NCBI GenBank assembly: GCA_025141835.1
Contig: CP081102.1
Coordinates: 2,976,001 to 3,040,000 of the forward strand
From: Rhodobacteraceae bacterium M385
GTDB lineage: Bacteria > Pseudomonadota > Alphaproteobacteria > Rhodobacterales > Rhodobacteraceae
DNA length: 64,000 nucleotides
Reading direction: 5' to 3'
The stretch's first letter is position 1. The number at the start of each line of letters is the position of its first letter. Under the pieces are notes generated by a model. That model made no database searches, was not told the DNA's origin, and was given only the letters and a program-made list of their open reading frames with translations. Below, one piece after another: positions 17,228 to 25,765 of the stretch. Both the position numbers and the translations under genes were made by a program.

Positions 17228-17679
17228 AGGGGATAGCTCATGGAGTGCTTCAGGGAGGCGACCTGCATCAGCGCTTCAATATCAGCCATATGGGGCAGCG
17301 TCAGGATGCTGTCACGATAGAGCTGCTGATAGGCGGGAAGGTCGCGGGCAATGATCTTGAGGCGAGCATCGACGCGGCCCAGGAAGGTTTGGATCTCGAT
17401 CACCTCGGGCACCTCGCGGGCGCTGGCAAGGAATTCGTCGAAGGCGCGAGGGTTTGTTTTGTCGAGGGTGATGCGCAAAGAGACCTCAACCTCAAAACCA
17501 AGGGCGCGCCAGTCGATCACGGCGCGTTGGCCGCGCAGAATGCCCGTGGTTTGCAGCTTTTCCAGCCGTTTATAGGCGCTGGCCAAAGGAATGCGGGCGG
17601 CCTCGGCCAGATCTCCGACTGATTGCGCGGGGTCAGCTTGCAAATGGCGCAGGAGGCGGCGGTCGATGTCGTCGAGCAT
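17224..17679 (-). CDS. Lrp/AsnC-family regulator (first of tandem pair)
   Basis: 151 residues, the same length as its neighbour. The DNA-binding part is MLDDIDRRLLRHLQADPAQSV with the recognition helix in IPLASAYKRLEKLQTTGIL; the RAM domain holds VEVSLRIT, EVIEIQTFLGRVDARLKIIARDL and ILTLPHMADIEALMQVASLK. It is divergent from ilvC across 132 AT-rich bases and probably autoregulates while controlling ilvC. I considered whether the pair could be the Lrp-like haem-pathway decarboxylases AhbA/AhbB, but the helix-turn-helix is intact and no haem genes are nearby. Confidence 0.93.
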   Translation of the reverse strand: MLDDIDRRLLRHLQADPAQSVGDLAEAARIPLASAYKRLEKLQTTGILRGQRAVIDWRALGFEVEVSLRITLDKTNPRAFDEFLASAREVPEVIEIQTFLGRVDARLKIIARDLPAYQQLYRDSILTLPHMADIEALMQVASLKHSMSYPL

Positions 17680-17811
17680 GAAACTTTACCAAAGGGACAT
17701 AATAACGAATGATATTCCCCACAATTAGCAAAAACCATCCAATTTGAATAGCGCTTTCCGACAGAAACCCCGCCATGTTCACCGCAAATTACGCATCAAA
17801 GGAGAGAGACC
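17680..17811. promoter_or_regulatory. divergent control region of lrp pair and ilvC
   Basis: 132 bases, clearly more AT-rich than the genes on both sides. It includes GAATGATATTC (an 11-base imperfectly spaced palindrome, GAAT-GAT-ATTC, near 17707-17717) and A/T-rich tracts of the kind Lrp proteins bind. The ilvC ribosome binding site AAGGAGAG lies just before 17812. The role as a shared operator is inferred from position. Confidence 0.5.
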
Positions 17812-18834
17812 ATGCGCGTTTACTATGATCGCGATTGCGACGTTAACCTGATCAAAGACATGAAAGTCGCCATTCTTGGCTATGGCTCCCAAGGTCACGC
17901 CCACGCGCTGAACCTGCGCGACTCTGGCGCGAAGAACGTTGTTGTGGCGCTGCGCGAAGGCTCTGCCTCCAAGGCGAAGGCCGAGGGTGAAGGCCTGACG
18001 GTTATGGAGATTTCGGAAGCGGCTGCTTGGGCCGACCTGATCATGTTTACAATGCCAGATGAACTTCAGGCCGAAACCTACAAGAAATACGTTAAGGACA
18101 ACATCCGTGACGGCGCGGCGATTGCCTTCGCCCACGGCCTGAACGTTCATTTCGGTCTGATCGAAGCGTCTGACAAGGTTGACGTTATCATGATGGCGCC
18201 CAAAGGCCCCGGCCACACAGTGCGCGGCGAATACACCAAAGGCGGCGGCGTGCCGTGCCTTGTTGCCGTTCACAACGACGCTTCCGGCAAAGCGCTGGAA
18301 ATCGGCCTGTCCTATTGCTCGGCCATCGGTGGCGGTCGCTCCGGCATCATCGAAACGAACTTCCGCGAAGAATGCGAAACCGACCTGTTCGGCGAGCAGG
18401 CGGTTCTGTGCGGCGGCATCGTGGAGCTGATCCGTATGGGCTTCGAGACGCTGGTGGAAGCCGGTTACGAGCCCGAGATGGCCTACTTCGAGTGCCTGCA
18501 CGAGACCAAGCTGATCGTGGACCTGATCTATGAAGGCGGCATTGCCAACATGGATTACTCCATCTCCAACACCGCCGAATATGGCCAGTACGTTTCCGGC
18601 CCCCGCATCCTGCCCTACGACGAGACCAAAGCCCGCATGAAGGGCGTTCTGTCCGACATCCAGTCCGGCAAGTTCGTCCGTGACTTCATGCTGGAAAATG
18701 CTGTGGGTCAGCCAACGATCAAAGCATCGCGTCGCTCCAACGACGAGCATCAGATCGAGGTTGTCGGCGGCAAACTGCGCGACATGATGCCTTGGATCTC
18801 GGCCGGCAAGATGGTCGACAAAGCGAAGAACTAA
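17812..18834 (+). CDS. ilvC: ketol-acid reductoisomerase
   Basis: 340 residues, a class I enzyme. It isomerises and reduces acetolactate or acetohydroxybutyrate to the dihydroxy acids of valine/isoleucine synthesis, using NADPH and magnesium. Visible motifs are the Rossmann GYGSQGHAHALNLRDSG, the phosphate-binding REGSASKAKAEGEG, MMAPKGPGHTVRGEY, and the metal ligands in FREECETDLFGEQAVLCGG and ECLHETKLIVDLIYEGG. The start has AAGGAG upstream. It is transcribed away from the two Lrp genes and ends in a strong terminator. Confidence 0.99.
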   Translation: MRVYYDRDCDVNLIKDMKVAILGYGSQGHAHALNLRDSGAKNVVVALREGSASKAKAEGEGLTVMEISEAAAWADLIMFTMPDELQAETYKKYVKDNIRDGAAIAFAHGLNVHFGLIEASDKVDVIMMAPKGPGHTVRGEYTKGGGVPCLVAVHNDASGKALEIGLSYCSAIGGGRSGIIETNFREECETDLFGEQAVLCGGIVELIRMGFETLVEAGYEPEMAYFECLHETKLIVDLIYEGGIANMDYSISNTAEYGQYVSGPRILPYDETKARMKGVLSDIQSGKFVRDFMLENAVGQPTIKASRRSNDEHQIEVVGGKLRDMMPWISAGKMVDKAKN

Positions 18835-18856
18835 GCGTTTTTTGGAATGCACCGGG

Positions 18857-18884
18857 AAAGGCAGGCCTTCGGGTCTGCCTTTTT
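18857..18884 (+). terminator. rho-independent terminator of ilvC
   Basis: AAAGGCAGGCC pairs with GGTCTGCCTTT around a TTCG tetraloop (18857-18882) and a T run follows. UUCG loops are especially stable in RNA. Confidence 0.92.
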
Positions 18885-18959
18885 CGTTGGACTGTTCACG
18901 CGGGGGGGCGGTCGCGGCACCCGAGGGGAGTTGACGCCCCTTCAATGGCGGGCGAAGTC

Positions 18960-19571
18960 ATGGGGATGAAGGTTTCCATTCGCCCTGCCCTGACGACAGA
19001 CCGCCCCGTGATCGAGGCGGCAAGCCGCCAGACATGGGAAGAGCACCGTAGCCGCCAGCCCCACGCTTTCGCGGAGAACGGTTGGGATATGCTGCTGAAA
19101 CGCGATCACGTTAACGCGTTTCTCTCTGGCGAGGGGAAGCCGGTCGGCGAAAGTGGCAATTTGTTCGTCGCGGACGCCGACGGCACCATTGTGGGCTACG
19201 TTCTGCTGAGCTGGCACCTGAGAGGCGACGCCCCAAACGCGCCGAATGGTTCGATCATAGATATTTGGGTCGATCCCGAATGGCGCAAAAAGGGCGTAGG
19301 CCAGAACCTTGTGTCCTACGCCAAAGAGATGGCGGACGCGGCGGATTGGGACAATCTTTATGCGCAGGTATGGACCGGCGCGCCGTCGAGTGATTTGTTT
19401 GAAGCGGCTGGTTTTTCCCCAGCGCACGTCACATGGCGATACGGCCCTGATCGGCCCGCTGCATTGATCGAACCGCGGACAAAAAAGAAAAAACCCACGA
19501 ATGAAGCATGGAAATGGCCCGTCGCGATTATCGTGATTGGGCTCTTAATCACGATTGTGACCCAAGCATGA
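18960..19571 (+). CDS. GNAT acetyltransferase with C-terminal membrane helix
   Basis: 203 residues from ATG 18960; 18945 and 18966 are possible alternatives. The GNAT fold is visible: VSIRPALTTDRPVIE, a central strand NLFVADADGTIVGYVLLSW, the acetyl-CoA loop IDIWVDPEWRKKGVGQNLVSYA, and NLYAQVWTGAPSSDLFEAAGF. The tail is odd: after a basic KKKKPTNE stretch the last 18 residues (WPVAIIVIGLLITIVTQA) form a membrane helix, which would anchor the enzyme to the inner membrane with the catalytic part in the cytoplasm. The stop codon overlaps the start of the next gene, a DMT-type exporter (ATGA at 19568-19571), so the two are translationally coupled. The substrate is unknown. Confidence 0.85.
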   Translation: MGMKVSIRPALTTDRPVIEAASRQTWEEHRSRQPHAFAENGWDMLLKRDHVNAFLSGEGKPVGESGNLFVADADGTIVGYVLLSWHLRGDAPNAPNGSIIDIWVDPEWRKKGVGQNLVSYAKEMADAADWDNLYAQVWTGAPSSDLFEAAGFSPAHVTWRYGPDRPAALIEPRTKKKKPTNEAWKWPVAIIVIGLLITIVTQA

Positions 19572-20491
19572 GCACGCCTTCCCTTGCCAAACCCGGCATC
19601 ACGAACTGGCTGCTTGTCATCGCCCTCGGCATCGTTTGGGGCACCGCATTTATGGGCACGACACTGGCACTGGAGGGGATCAGCCTGTGGTGGGTCGCAG
19701 CCGGACGGGTGGCCCTTGCGGCGGTGATCTTGCTGCCGCTCTGCGCCATGATGGGCCAAGGCGTGCATAAGATCGGCGGCGTACGAGCGTGGATCTTTGC
19801 AACGATCATTGGGATATTCACCCTCGCGCTGCCGTTAACCTTGTTGGCATGGGGTCTGAACTACGTGCCCTCTGCTTTCGCGGGAGTGGCGATGGGAGCC
19901 GTCCCGTTGATTGTCTTGCCTTTGGTGGCGATCTTCTCACCCGAAGAAGGCATTGGGCCGCGCCGGGTTATTGGCGTGTGCCTTGGCTTTGTGGGGCTTT
20001 TGCTGTTGATGGGCCCCGGCGCCTTTGGCGAGGGCACGATGGGTGGGCGCCTTGCCTGTTTGGGCACGGCCGCGTGCTATGCCGTTGGCTCTGTGATGAC
20101 ACGGCGCGCGCCAAAGATGCCACCAATCGCTTTCGCCGCGGCGGCGTTAACCTTGGGCGCGTTGGTCTTGGTGCCTTTGGCATGGATCATCGACGGCCCG
20201 CCCCAGATCAGCCAAACCTCCGCCGCCTGGGCCCTGCTTTATACCGCTGCGTTTCCCACCGGTCTGGCGGCGATCCTACGAGTGCAGGTCATCACCTCGG
20301 CCGGATCACTATTCATGTCGTTCACCAGCTACATGGTCCCGGTCTGGGCTGTGCTGTTCGGCGTCACCTTGATGGGAGAGGCCCTGCCCCCGCAACTATT
20401 CTGGGCACTCGGCCTTATTTTGCTGGGGATCGGCATCAGCCAATCGCGTGCTTTGCTTCAGCAGCTTCGGCCCAAAACCAACACCCAATAA
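19568..20491 (+). CDS. EamA/DMT-family transporter
   Basis: 307 residues with about ten hydrophobic helices in two EamA halves. Typical features are WGTAFMGTTLALEGISLWWVAAGRVALAA in the first half and GSLFMSFTSYMVPVWAVLFGVTLMGEALPPQLFWALGLILLGIGI near the end. The family exports small metabolites, often amino acids or nucleotides. The start overlaps the stop of the membrane-anchored GNAT gene, which suggests the transported compound and the acetylation substrate could be related. The last 34 bases overlap the convergent CAP-domain gene. Confidence 0.9.
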   Translation: MSTPSLAKPGITNWLLVIALGIVWGTAFMGTTLALEGISLWWVAAGRVALAAVILLPLCAMMGQGVHKIGGVRAWIFATIIGIFTLALPLTLLAWGLNYVPSAFAGVAMGAVPLIVLPLVAIFSPEEGIGPRRVIGVCLGFVGLLLLMGPGAFGEGTMGGRLACLGTAACYAVGSVMTRRAPKMPPIAFAAAALTLGALVLVPLAWIIDGPPQISQTSAAWALLYTAAFPTGLAAILRVQVITSAGSLFMSFTSYMVPVWAVLFGVTLMGEALPPQLFWALGLILLGIGISQSRALLQQLRPKTNTQ

Positions 20492-20949
20492 CCGTTCGTT
20501 TGTGCGAAGCCGAATTGTGTGGCCTGGGCGGCCACCATGTTCCGGCGATGCCCTGGCGACGCCATGAAGTCCTGGAAAACCTGCGCTGTGCTCGTCTGCC
20601 CTTGAGCGATGTTTTCAGCGTAGAAACAGGCCCTATAGCCTGCCGAACGGATACGAGCTGCGACGTTGGAGCCGTTCGATCCGGTATGGGAAAAGTTCCC
20701 TGTCCGGCTCATGTCATCGGCATGGGCCTGCGCCGCCGCTTGCAGTTGTGCGGAATGGCCCAATGGCCGCCCCAAACCGTTCTGCGCACGCAGCGCTGAT
20801 AGCCGGGCACCGGCAGCGGCGATATCTATGCTTTCACCGAAGCTAAGGCGCTGAACACCCGCGGTCTGGACGGTCGTGGTTTGGGTCGGCGTACAGGCCG
20901 AAAGGACAAGAGAGAGCGACACCAAAGCGGTCGCGATACGGATCTTCAT
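20458..20949 (-). CDS. CAP/SCP-domain lipoprotein
   Basis: 163 residues. A signal peptide ending in LVLSAC fits a lipobox, so the mature protein is likely lipid-anchored at the cysteine. The remainder is a CAP domain (cysteine-rich secretory/antigen-5/PR-1 superfamily): LSALRAQNGLGRPLGHSAQLQAAAQAHADDM, then GNFSHTGSNGSNVAARIRSAGYRACFYAENIAQGQTS, and ending SPGHRRNMVAAQATQFGFAQTNGYWVLVLGR. The usual two histidines and the AENIA glutamate of the CAP cleft are present. The cellular role of bacterial CAP proteins is unclear. The start at 20949 (MKIRIATALV) is chosen as it begins the signal peptide. It ends inside the EamA gene. Confidence 0.9.
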   Translation of the reverse strand: MKIRIATALVSLSLVLSACTPTQTTTVQTAGVQRLSFGESIDIAAAGARLSALRAQNGLGRPLGHSAQLQAAAQAHADDMSRTGNFSHTGSNGSNVAARIRSAGYRACFYAENIAQGQTSTAQVFQDFMASPGHRRNMVAAQATQFGFAQTNGYWVLVLGRSC

Positions 20950-21143
20950 TTTGTGATCCCTTATATGTTTGCTCGATGTCACCAAAGATGCCTGAGGCAC
21001 TTGGTTGGTGCAAGGGAAAGCGATTTACCCCCCTTCTCTACCCTACGGGGGTGCCTGTGGACAGAAGGAGAAAACAGTTCGTTTAAGAGAATACTTAGAC
21101 GGTTTTTATTCAACCGCCCCTCAAAAATGTTGCAAAAAGGAAG

Positions 21144-22487
21144 TTACCCCACCTCTGCAAGGCCCTGCGCAAGAAGCCGCTGACGCGCCAGATGTGGCCC
21201 CATATCAAGGGAGGCCATCTGCCCTTCACGCACCACGAAACGTCCCTCTACGATCAACTCACGCACCCGCCGTGGCCCCGCCAGTAGAAGTGCCGCCATG
21301 TCCCAACTGCCCGCGGCCTCTACCCCGGTCATGTCCCAAACGGCAATGTCTGCCCGAAAGCCCGGAGCGATCTGCCCGATCTCTTGCCCGCGCCCCAACA
21401 CCTCGGCCCCGCCACGGGTGGCGATCCGCAGTGCCTCACGGGCGGACATGGCGCCCGGCCCGCTGACAACCCGCTGCAACAGCATCGTTTGACGCGCCTC
21501 ATCCACCAAGGAGCCCGCATCGTTGGATGCAGAGCCGTCAACACCAAGCCCCACCTTCACCCCCGCATCGCGCATCGCCCGCACCGGCGCGATCCCTGAC
21601 GCAAGGCGGCAGTTAGAACACGGGCAATGGGCGACGCCAGTGCCAGAGCTGGCAAACAGATCAATCTCAGCCCCGTCCAGCTTCACACAATGGGCATGCC
21701 AAACGTCGTCGCCGGTCCACCCCAAATCCTCGGCGTATTGGCCGGGGCGGCAGCCGAACTTCTCCAGCGAATAGGCGATATCCTCATCATTTTCGGCCAG
21801 ATGGGTGTGCAGCATAACGCCCTTGTCACGGGCCAAGATCGCAGCGTCGCGCATCAGCTCACGGCTGACAGAAAAGGGTGAGCACGGCGCGACGCCCACG
21901 CGGCACATAGAGCCGGGGGCAGGATCGTGGAAAGCGTCGATAACGCGGATGCAGTCCTCGAGGATCGCGGCCTCATCCTCGACCAAGGCGTCCGGCGGTA
22001 GCCCCCCGTCGGACACGCCAATAGACATCGCGCCGCGCGTCGGCTGGAACCGCAAGCCCACCTGCGCCGCCGCCGCAATGGAATCGTCCAGGCGCGACCC
22101 ATTGGGGAACAGATACATGTGATCGGACGAGGTCGAGCACCCCGACAAAGCCAGTTCCGCCAAACCGATCACGGCAGAGGTTTCCATATGATCGGGCGTG
22201 AAGCGCGACCAGATCGGGTAAAGCGTTTGCAGCCAGCCAAACAGCGCCGCATCCTGCGCACCGGGCACGGCACGGGTCAGGGTTTGAAATAGGTGATGGT
22301 GCGTGTTCACCAGCCCCGGCGTCACGAGGCAATCGCTACAATCCAGCGCGGGTGCATCGGCTTCAATCCCTTGGCCAACCTGTGAAATCTGCCCATCGCG
22401 CAGCAAGATATCGACGCCGCGCAGCTCGGATTCCGCGTCGTCCATCGTCAGGCAATGGCTGACATTTCGCAGGACAAGATCAGCCAT
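21144..22487 (-). CDS. 8-oxoguanine deaminase-like amidohydrolase
   Basis: 447 residues. A metal-dependent hydrolase of the AtzA/TrzN/guanine-deaminase branch, most like 8-oxoguanine deaminases. The HxH metal pair is in VNTHHHLFQTLTRAVP (63-65), the further metal histidine in MLHTHLAENDED, the next in WHAHCVKL, and the metal aspartate in VGLGVDGSASND. The stretch GVAHCPCSNCRLASGIAPV is characteristic of the 8-oxoguanine deaminase group. The reaction would turn 8-oxoguanine into urate, helping remove oxidised purines. The start overlaps the stop of the inositol-phosphatase-family gene by 8 bases, so both are one transcription unit. Guanine or another aminopurine as substrate cannot be excluded. 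Confidence 0.87.
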   Translation of the reverse strand: MADLVLRNVSHCLTMDDAESELRGVDILLRDGQISQVGQGIEADAPALDCSDCLVTPGLVNTHHHLFQTLTRAVPGAQDAALFGWLQTLYPIWSRFTPDHMETSAVIGLAELALSGCSTSSDHMYLFPNGSRLDDSIAAAAQVGLRFQPTRGAMSIGVSDGGLPPDALVEDEAAILEDCIRVIDAFHDPAPGSMCRVGVAPCSPFSVSRELMRDAAILARDKGVMLHTHLAENDEDIAYSLEKFGCRPGQYAEDLGWTGDDVWHAHCVKLDGAEIDLFASSGTGVAHCPCSNCRLASGIAPVRAMRDAGVKVGLGVDGSASNDAGSLVDEARQTMLLQRVVSGPGAMSAREALRIATRGGAEVLGRGQEIGQIAPGFRADIAVWDMTGVEAAGSWDMAALLLAGPRRVRELIVEGRFVVREGQMASLDMGPHLARQRLLAQGLAEVG

Positions 22488-23277
22488 TCACAACCCCTTG
22501 CAGCAAAGCAAGCGCCTCGGCGTGCAACGCAGGCGAGGCCGCCGCAATAGCCCGCCCGCCTTCATGGACGGAGCCACCGTTCCAATCGGTGATGACCCCG
22601 CCGGCGGCCTGCACCACGGCCACCGGCGCGGCGATATCGTAACTTTGCAAGCCCGCCTCGATCACCAGATCGATCTGCCCCGCCGCCAAAAGCGCATAGG
22701 CGTAGCAGTCGCAGCCATAGCGGGTCAGTTGCACCCTGTCGCGCACCGCCTCGAAACCCAATCGTTCCGCATCGGTTCCGACCTCCGGGAAAGTCGTGAA
22801 CAACGTGGCCTCCGCCAAGCTGGCGGCGGGCGAAACCCCCAAATCCCGTGGCCCCAGGGGGCCGTCCATCCGGGCGCGACCGAAGCCGCCTTCAAACCGT
22901 TCGCCAATATAGGGTTGGTCGATAATGCCGTAGATCGGCCCGTTTGCATCGCACAGGGCGATCAACACACCCCAAGTGGGGGCGCCGGACACGAACCCAC
23001 GGGTGCCGTCAATCGGGTCTAGCACCCAGGTCAGGCCGCTGGTGCCGTCCTTGAAGCCCTCTTCCTCGCCCAGGATCGCATCCTCAGGGCGGCGGTCGGC
23101 CAAAATCGCCCGCATAGCGGCCTCGGAGGCGCGGTCTGCGACGGTGACGGGGTCGTAGCTATCCGCCTCCTTGGAGGTCGTGCCCAAGCCGCCACGTCGG
23201 AAGTGCGGCAGGATCGCAGCCCGCGCGGCGTCTGCCATCAAATGGGCCGTGGCCATCAGCGCCTGTTCATCCCGCAT
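22480..23277 (-). CDS. inositol-monophosphatase-family phosphatase (HisN-like)
   Basis: 265 residues. A lithium-sensitive magnesium phosphatase fold: YDPVTVADRASEAAMRAIL, then GEEEG, the metal-binding WVLDPIDGTRGFVSGAPTWGVLIAL, and the closing SYDIAAPVAVVQAAGGVITDWNG. The DPIDGTR motif with FVSG is like histidinol-phosphate phosphatases of the HisN type, so it may finish histidine synthesis, but inositol phosphate or 3'-phosphoadenosine phosphate are possible substrates. The start at 23277 (second of two close ATGs) has GGAG 8 bases before it. It is upstream of, and overlaps, the deaminase gene. Confidence 0.88.
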   Translation of the reverse strand: MRDEQALMATAHLMADAARAAILPHFRRGGLGTTSKEADSYDPVTVADRASEAAMRAILADRRPEDAILGEEEGFKDGTSGLTWVLDPIDGTRGFVSGAPTWGVLIALCDANGPIYGIIDQPYIGERFEGGFGRARMDGPLGPRDLGVSPAASLAEATLFTTFPEVGTDAERLGFEAVRDRVQLTRYGCDCYAYALLAAGQIDLVIEAGLQSYDIAAPVAVVQAAGGVITDWNGGSVHEGGRAIAAASPALHAEALALLQGVVNG

Positions 23278-23409
23278 CTGCATCGCTCCGCTAATCCAAT
23301 CGCGATGGGCGTGACACGGGTCGGGCGCAGGCGTCAAGGTTCTGGTGCTGGCAGTGGGCCAATGTTGCCGATAGGAATGCCCAAACAGGTTTACGTTGGA
23401 GAGACAGCC

Positions 23410-24378
23410 ATGCGCGCATTCGTCGTGAGCGATCACGCAACAGCCCCATCCGTGATCGAGATGCCCACGCCCCCCCCTGGCCCCGGCCAAGTGCGCATCC
23501 GCATCCACGCCTGCGCGTTGAACTTCGCGGATTTGCTTATGGCGAAAGGCACCTATCAAGACACCCCCGCCCTTCCCTTCGCATTGGGGATGGAGGTTGC
23601 AGGCGTGGTCGAGGCATTGAGCGACGGCGTCACAAGCCCCGCCATCGGCACCCGGGTTGCGGTGTTCGAGGGCTCGGGCGGGTTGGCCGAAGCGGGTGTA
23701 TTCAGCGCGGAACGCTGCGTGGCGATCCCCGATTCCATGCCGTTTGAGCAAGCGGCAGGGTTTATCGTGGCCTACGGCACTTCGCATCTGGCGCTAACGG
23801 ACCGGGGGCATTTGAAAAAGGGCGATCGGTTGCTGGTTCTGGGCGCTGCGGGCGGTGTCGGTCTGACGGCGGTAGAATTAGGCGCGAAGATGGGGGCCGA
23901 GGTTATCGCCGTAGCACGGGGCCCTGAAAAGCTGGCCATCGCGAAAGCCGCAGGCGCGGCCCATGTGTTAGACAGCGAAACCGCAGACCTGCGCGCCGAG
24001 GTCAAGGCGCTCGGCGGGGCCGACGTGGTCTATGACGCCGTTGGGGGCGCAAATTTCAAAGCAGCCATGCGGGCAACAAACCCCGGCGGAAGGATCATCG
24101 TGATCGGCTTTGCCAGCGGCAATATCCCCACAATTCCGGCAAACCACCTGTTGGTCAAAAACATCGACGTCATTGGCTTCTATTGGGGCGGTTACCTGAA
24201 GTGGGCGCCTGAACGGCTGGCTAAGAGCCTCTCGCAATTGATGGAGATGTACGAGGCAGGGCAATTAACCCTGCACATCGGCGCGACATTCCCGTTGGAC
24301 GACGCGGGCGAGGCGATGGACCTGCTACGGTCTCGGAAGGTGTCGGGCAAGGTCGTGGTCACGATACCCCAATCGTAG
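23410..24378 (+). CDS. NADPH:quinone oxidoreductase-family (zinc-independent MDR)
   Basis: 322 residues. A medium-chain reductase of the quinone oxidoreductase type. The N-terminal GroES-like half has HACALNFADLLMAKGTYQDTPALPFALGMEVAGVV, and the Rossmann half has GDRLLVLGAAGGVGLTAVELGAKMGAEVIAV with GG-A at the cofactor turn. The tyrosine after GG in the usual QOR signature is replaced here by FYWGGYLKW in the C-terminal part. No structural zinc cysteines are present. The ATG at 23410 follows GGAGAGAC. It is divergent from the phosphatase gene and converges with the LysR gene across a short hairpin. Confidence 0.88.
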   Translation: MRAFVVSDHATAPSVIEMPTPPPGPGQVRIRIHACALNFADLLMAKGTYQDTPALPFALGMEVAGVVEALSDGVTSPAIGTRVAVFEGSGGLAEAGVFSAERCVAIPDSMPFEQAAGFIVAYGTSHLALTDRGHLKKGDRLLVLGAAGGVGLTAVELGAKMGAEVIAVARGPEKLAIAKAAGAAHVLDSETADLRAEVKALGGADVVYDAVGGANFKAAMRATNPGGRIIVIGFASGNIPTIPANHLLVKNIDVIGFYWGGYLKWAPERLAKSLSQLMEMYEAGQLTLHIGATFPLDDAGEAMDLLRSRKVSGKVVVTIPQS

Positions 24379-24379
24379 A

Positions 24380-24395
24380 CCGGGCCTCGGCCCGG
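24380..24395. terminator. short hairpin between convergent genes
   Basis: CCGGGCC pairs with GGCCCGG around only two bases (24380-24395), directly after the oxidoreductase stop codon and before the end of the convergent LysR gene. It is compact and without a T tract, so its efficiency as a terminator is uncertain. Confidence 0.45.
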
Positions 24396-24411
24396 GACCT
24401 GTCCGCACCCT

Positions 24412-25266
24412 TTAAATTGCGTGATATGCCTGCCGGATCAGCGTAACCAGTTCATCCACCGGTTCCGAGCGGGCAAGCTCAGACCGATACATGTTGATCC
24501 GAATGCGCGGCAGCGTGGGCAGCGCGCCGTTGTGGGGCACCATGGCCGTGTAGGGCGATTCGGTGCCTTCGATGACCGTATGGACCGCAAGGTCAGCACT
24601 GACCGAGACTTCAACGGCGCGCATCTTGTCGGATTCCACGGCCATTTCCCACGAGATCCCGGCTGAATCGAGCGCGGCAAGGGCGGGGCCGCGAAAGATG
24701 CAATCACGCTCGAACGCTAGGCGCAGGGGGCGTTGCTTCCACATCTGCCCCTCTTTCGCGCCAATCCAGACCATCGGACGTTCCAACAATGTCTCTCCGC
24801 CGCGATCTACTTCCTCTTCCGTGGTCAGGATCACGTCAGCTTCGCCGCGCTCAAACGCAGCCTTCAAGCTGACCGTGCCACGGGACAAAAGCTGTACTTT
24901 CATCCGGGGATAGGCCGTGCTGAAGCGTTGCAACACGCCGGGGATCGCCGGGTAGACCACATCGCCGGGCACACCGAGAATGATCTCTCCCTCATATTCC
25001 GTCGCGGTAAGGCGGCCGAGAACTTCGTCGTTCAGCTCTAGCATACGGCGGGCATAGCCCAACATCTGCTCGCCCGCGCCGGTCAGGTTCAACTTGCGCG
25101 TCGTGCGGTCAAATAACCCCACATCCAACGCTTCTTCCAACCGCTTGAGCTGCATGGAGACTGCCGATTGCGTCAGGTTCAGAAAGCTCGACGCTTTCGT
25201 GACACCGCCCGCATCCACCACGGTGACAAAGGCCCTCAGAGAGGTCAGATCGAGATTACGCGCCAT
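24412..25266 (-). CDS. LysR-family transcriptional regulator
   Basis: 284 residues. The N-terminal helix-turn-helix (LDLTSLRAFVTVVDAGGVTKASSFLNLTQSAVSMQLKRLEEALD) is typical of LysR. The effector domain begins IILGVPGDVVYPAIPGVLQRF. The sub-family resembles regulators annotated near DUF1127 genes in rhodobacters. It is divergent from a small DUF1127 protein (122-base gap), which is its likeliest target, and converges with the quinone oxidoreductase gene. Confidence 0.92.
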   Translation of the reverse strand: MARNLDLTSLRAFVTVVDAGGVTKASSFLNLTQSAVSMQLKRLEEALDVGLFDRTTRKLNLTGAGEQMLGYARRMLELNDEVLGRLTATEYEGEIILGVPGDVVYPAIPGVLQRFSTAYPRMKVQLLSRGTVSLKAAFERGEADVILTTEEEVDRGGETLLERPMVWIGAKEGQMWKQRPLRLAFERDCIFRGPALAALDSAGISWEMAVESDKMRAVEVSVSADLAVHTVIEGTESPYTAMVPHNGALPTLPRIRINMYRSELARSEPVDELVTLIRQAYHAI

Positions 25267-25388
25267 CCATCAATTCCCGTGATGATAAACTTCAAGAACA
25301 TTCACTATCAAAATGCTCCCCGCACGTCCATACATCACATATCGGAATGACACGCGGTCACTTCGTCACAATATGAAAAGGTAACGCC

Positions 25389-25625
25389 ATGGCTCATCTG
25401 CCTCTCACCCGCCCTCATCAGGCCTCTCTCTCGGAAGCTGTGGCGGCCTGCGCACCAAAGGCACACCTGTCGCTGTTGCAGCGTGTAATCGGCGTATGGC
25501 GCCAGCGCCAGCACCTTGACCGACTGCCTTCACACATGCGCCGCGACATCGGCTTGAGCGACGCACAAGTCGCCCGCGAAACCCAGCGCCCCTTATGGGA
25601 TGTACCACAAAATTGGCGCAACTGA
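25389..25625 (+). CDS. DUF1127-family small protein
   Basis: 78 residues. The C-terminal part LLQRVIGVWRQRQHLDRLPSHMRRDIGLSDAQVARET fits the DUF1127 (YjiS-like) motif of Arg-rich small proteins. In alphaproteobacteria some DUF1127 proteins bind RNA and influence phosphate or carbon metabolism and small-RNA turnover. The ATG at 25389 has AAGG about 8 bases upstream. It faces the LysR gene head to head and lies about 140 bases before the Bax-inhibitor-1 gene. Confidence 0.88.
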   Translation: MAHLPLTRPHQASLSEAVAACAPKAHLSLLQRVIGVWRQRQHLDRLPSHMRRDIGLSDAQVARETQRPLWDVPQNWRN

Positions 25626-25765
25626 CGGCAAAGACGCGCTAAAGCGAAAAAATCGCGGCCCTTGCAGGATTTGCAGGGGCCGTTCGCTTGAAAAATGGTG
25701 CAACCTGCACGATATTCACCCCAAGAGGCCCGACATCCGGGCCCGGTGTTTTATTGGAGAACCCC

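Noticed and set aside
16772..17679. AhbA/AhbB-type haem-pathway decarboxylase pair
   Set aside because: Both proteins keep a normal DNA-binding helix-turn-helix and the neighbours are amino acid genes, so a regulator pair is more likely.
17779..18945. A 388-codon open frame antisense to ilvC
   Set aside because: It mirrors ilvC in another frame; there is no motif or ribosome binding site.
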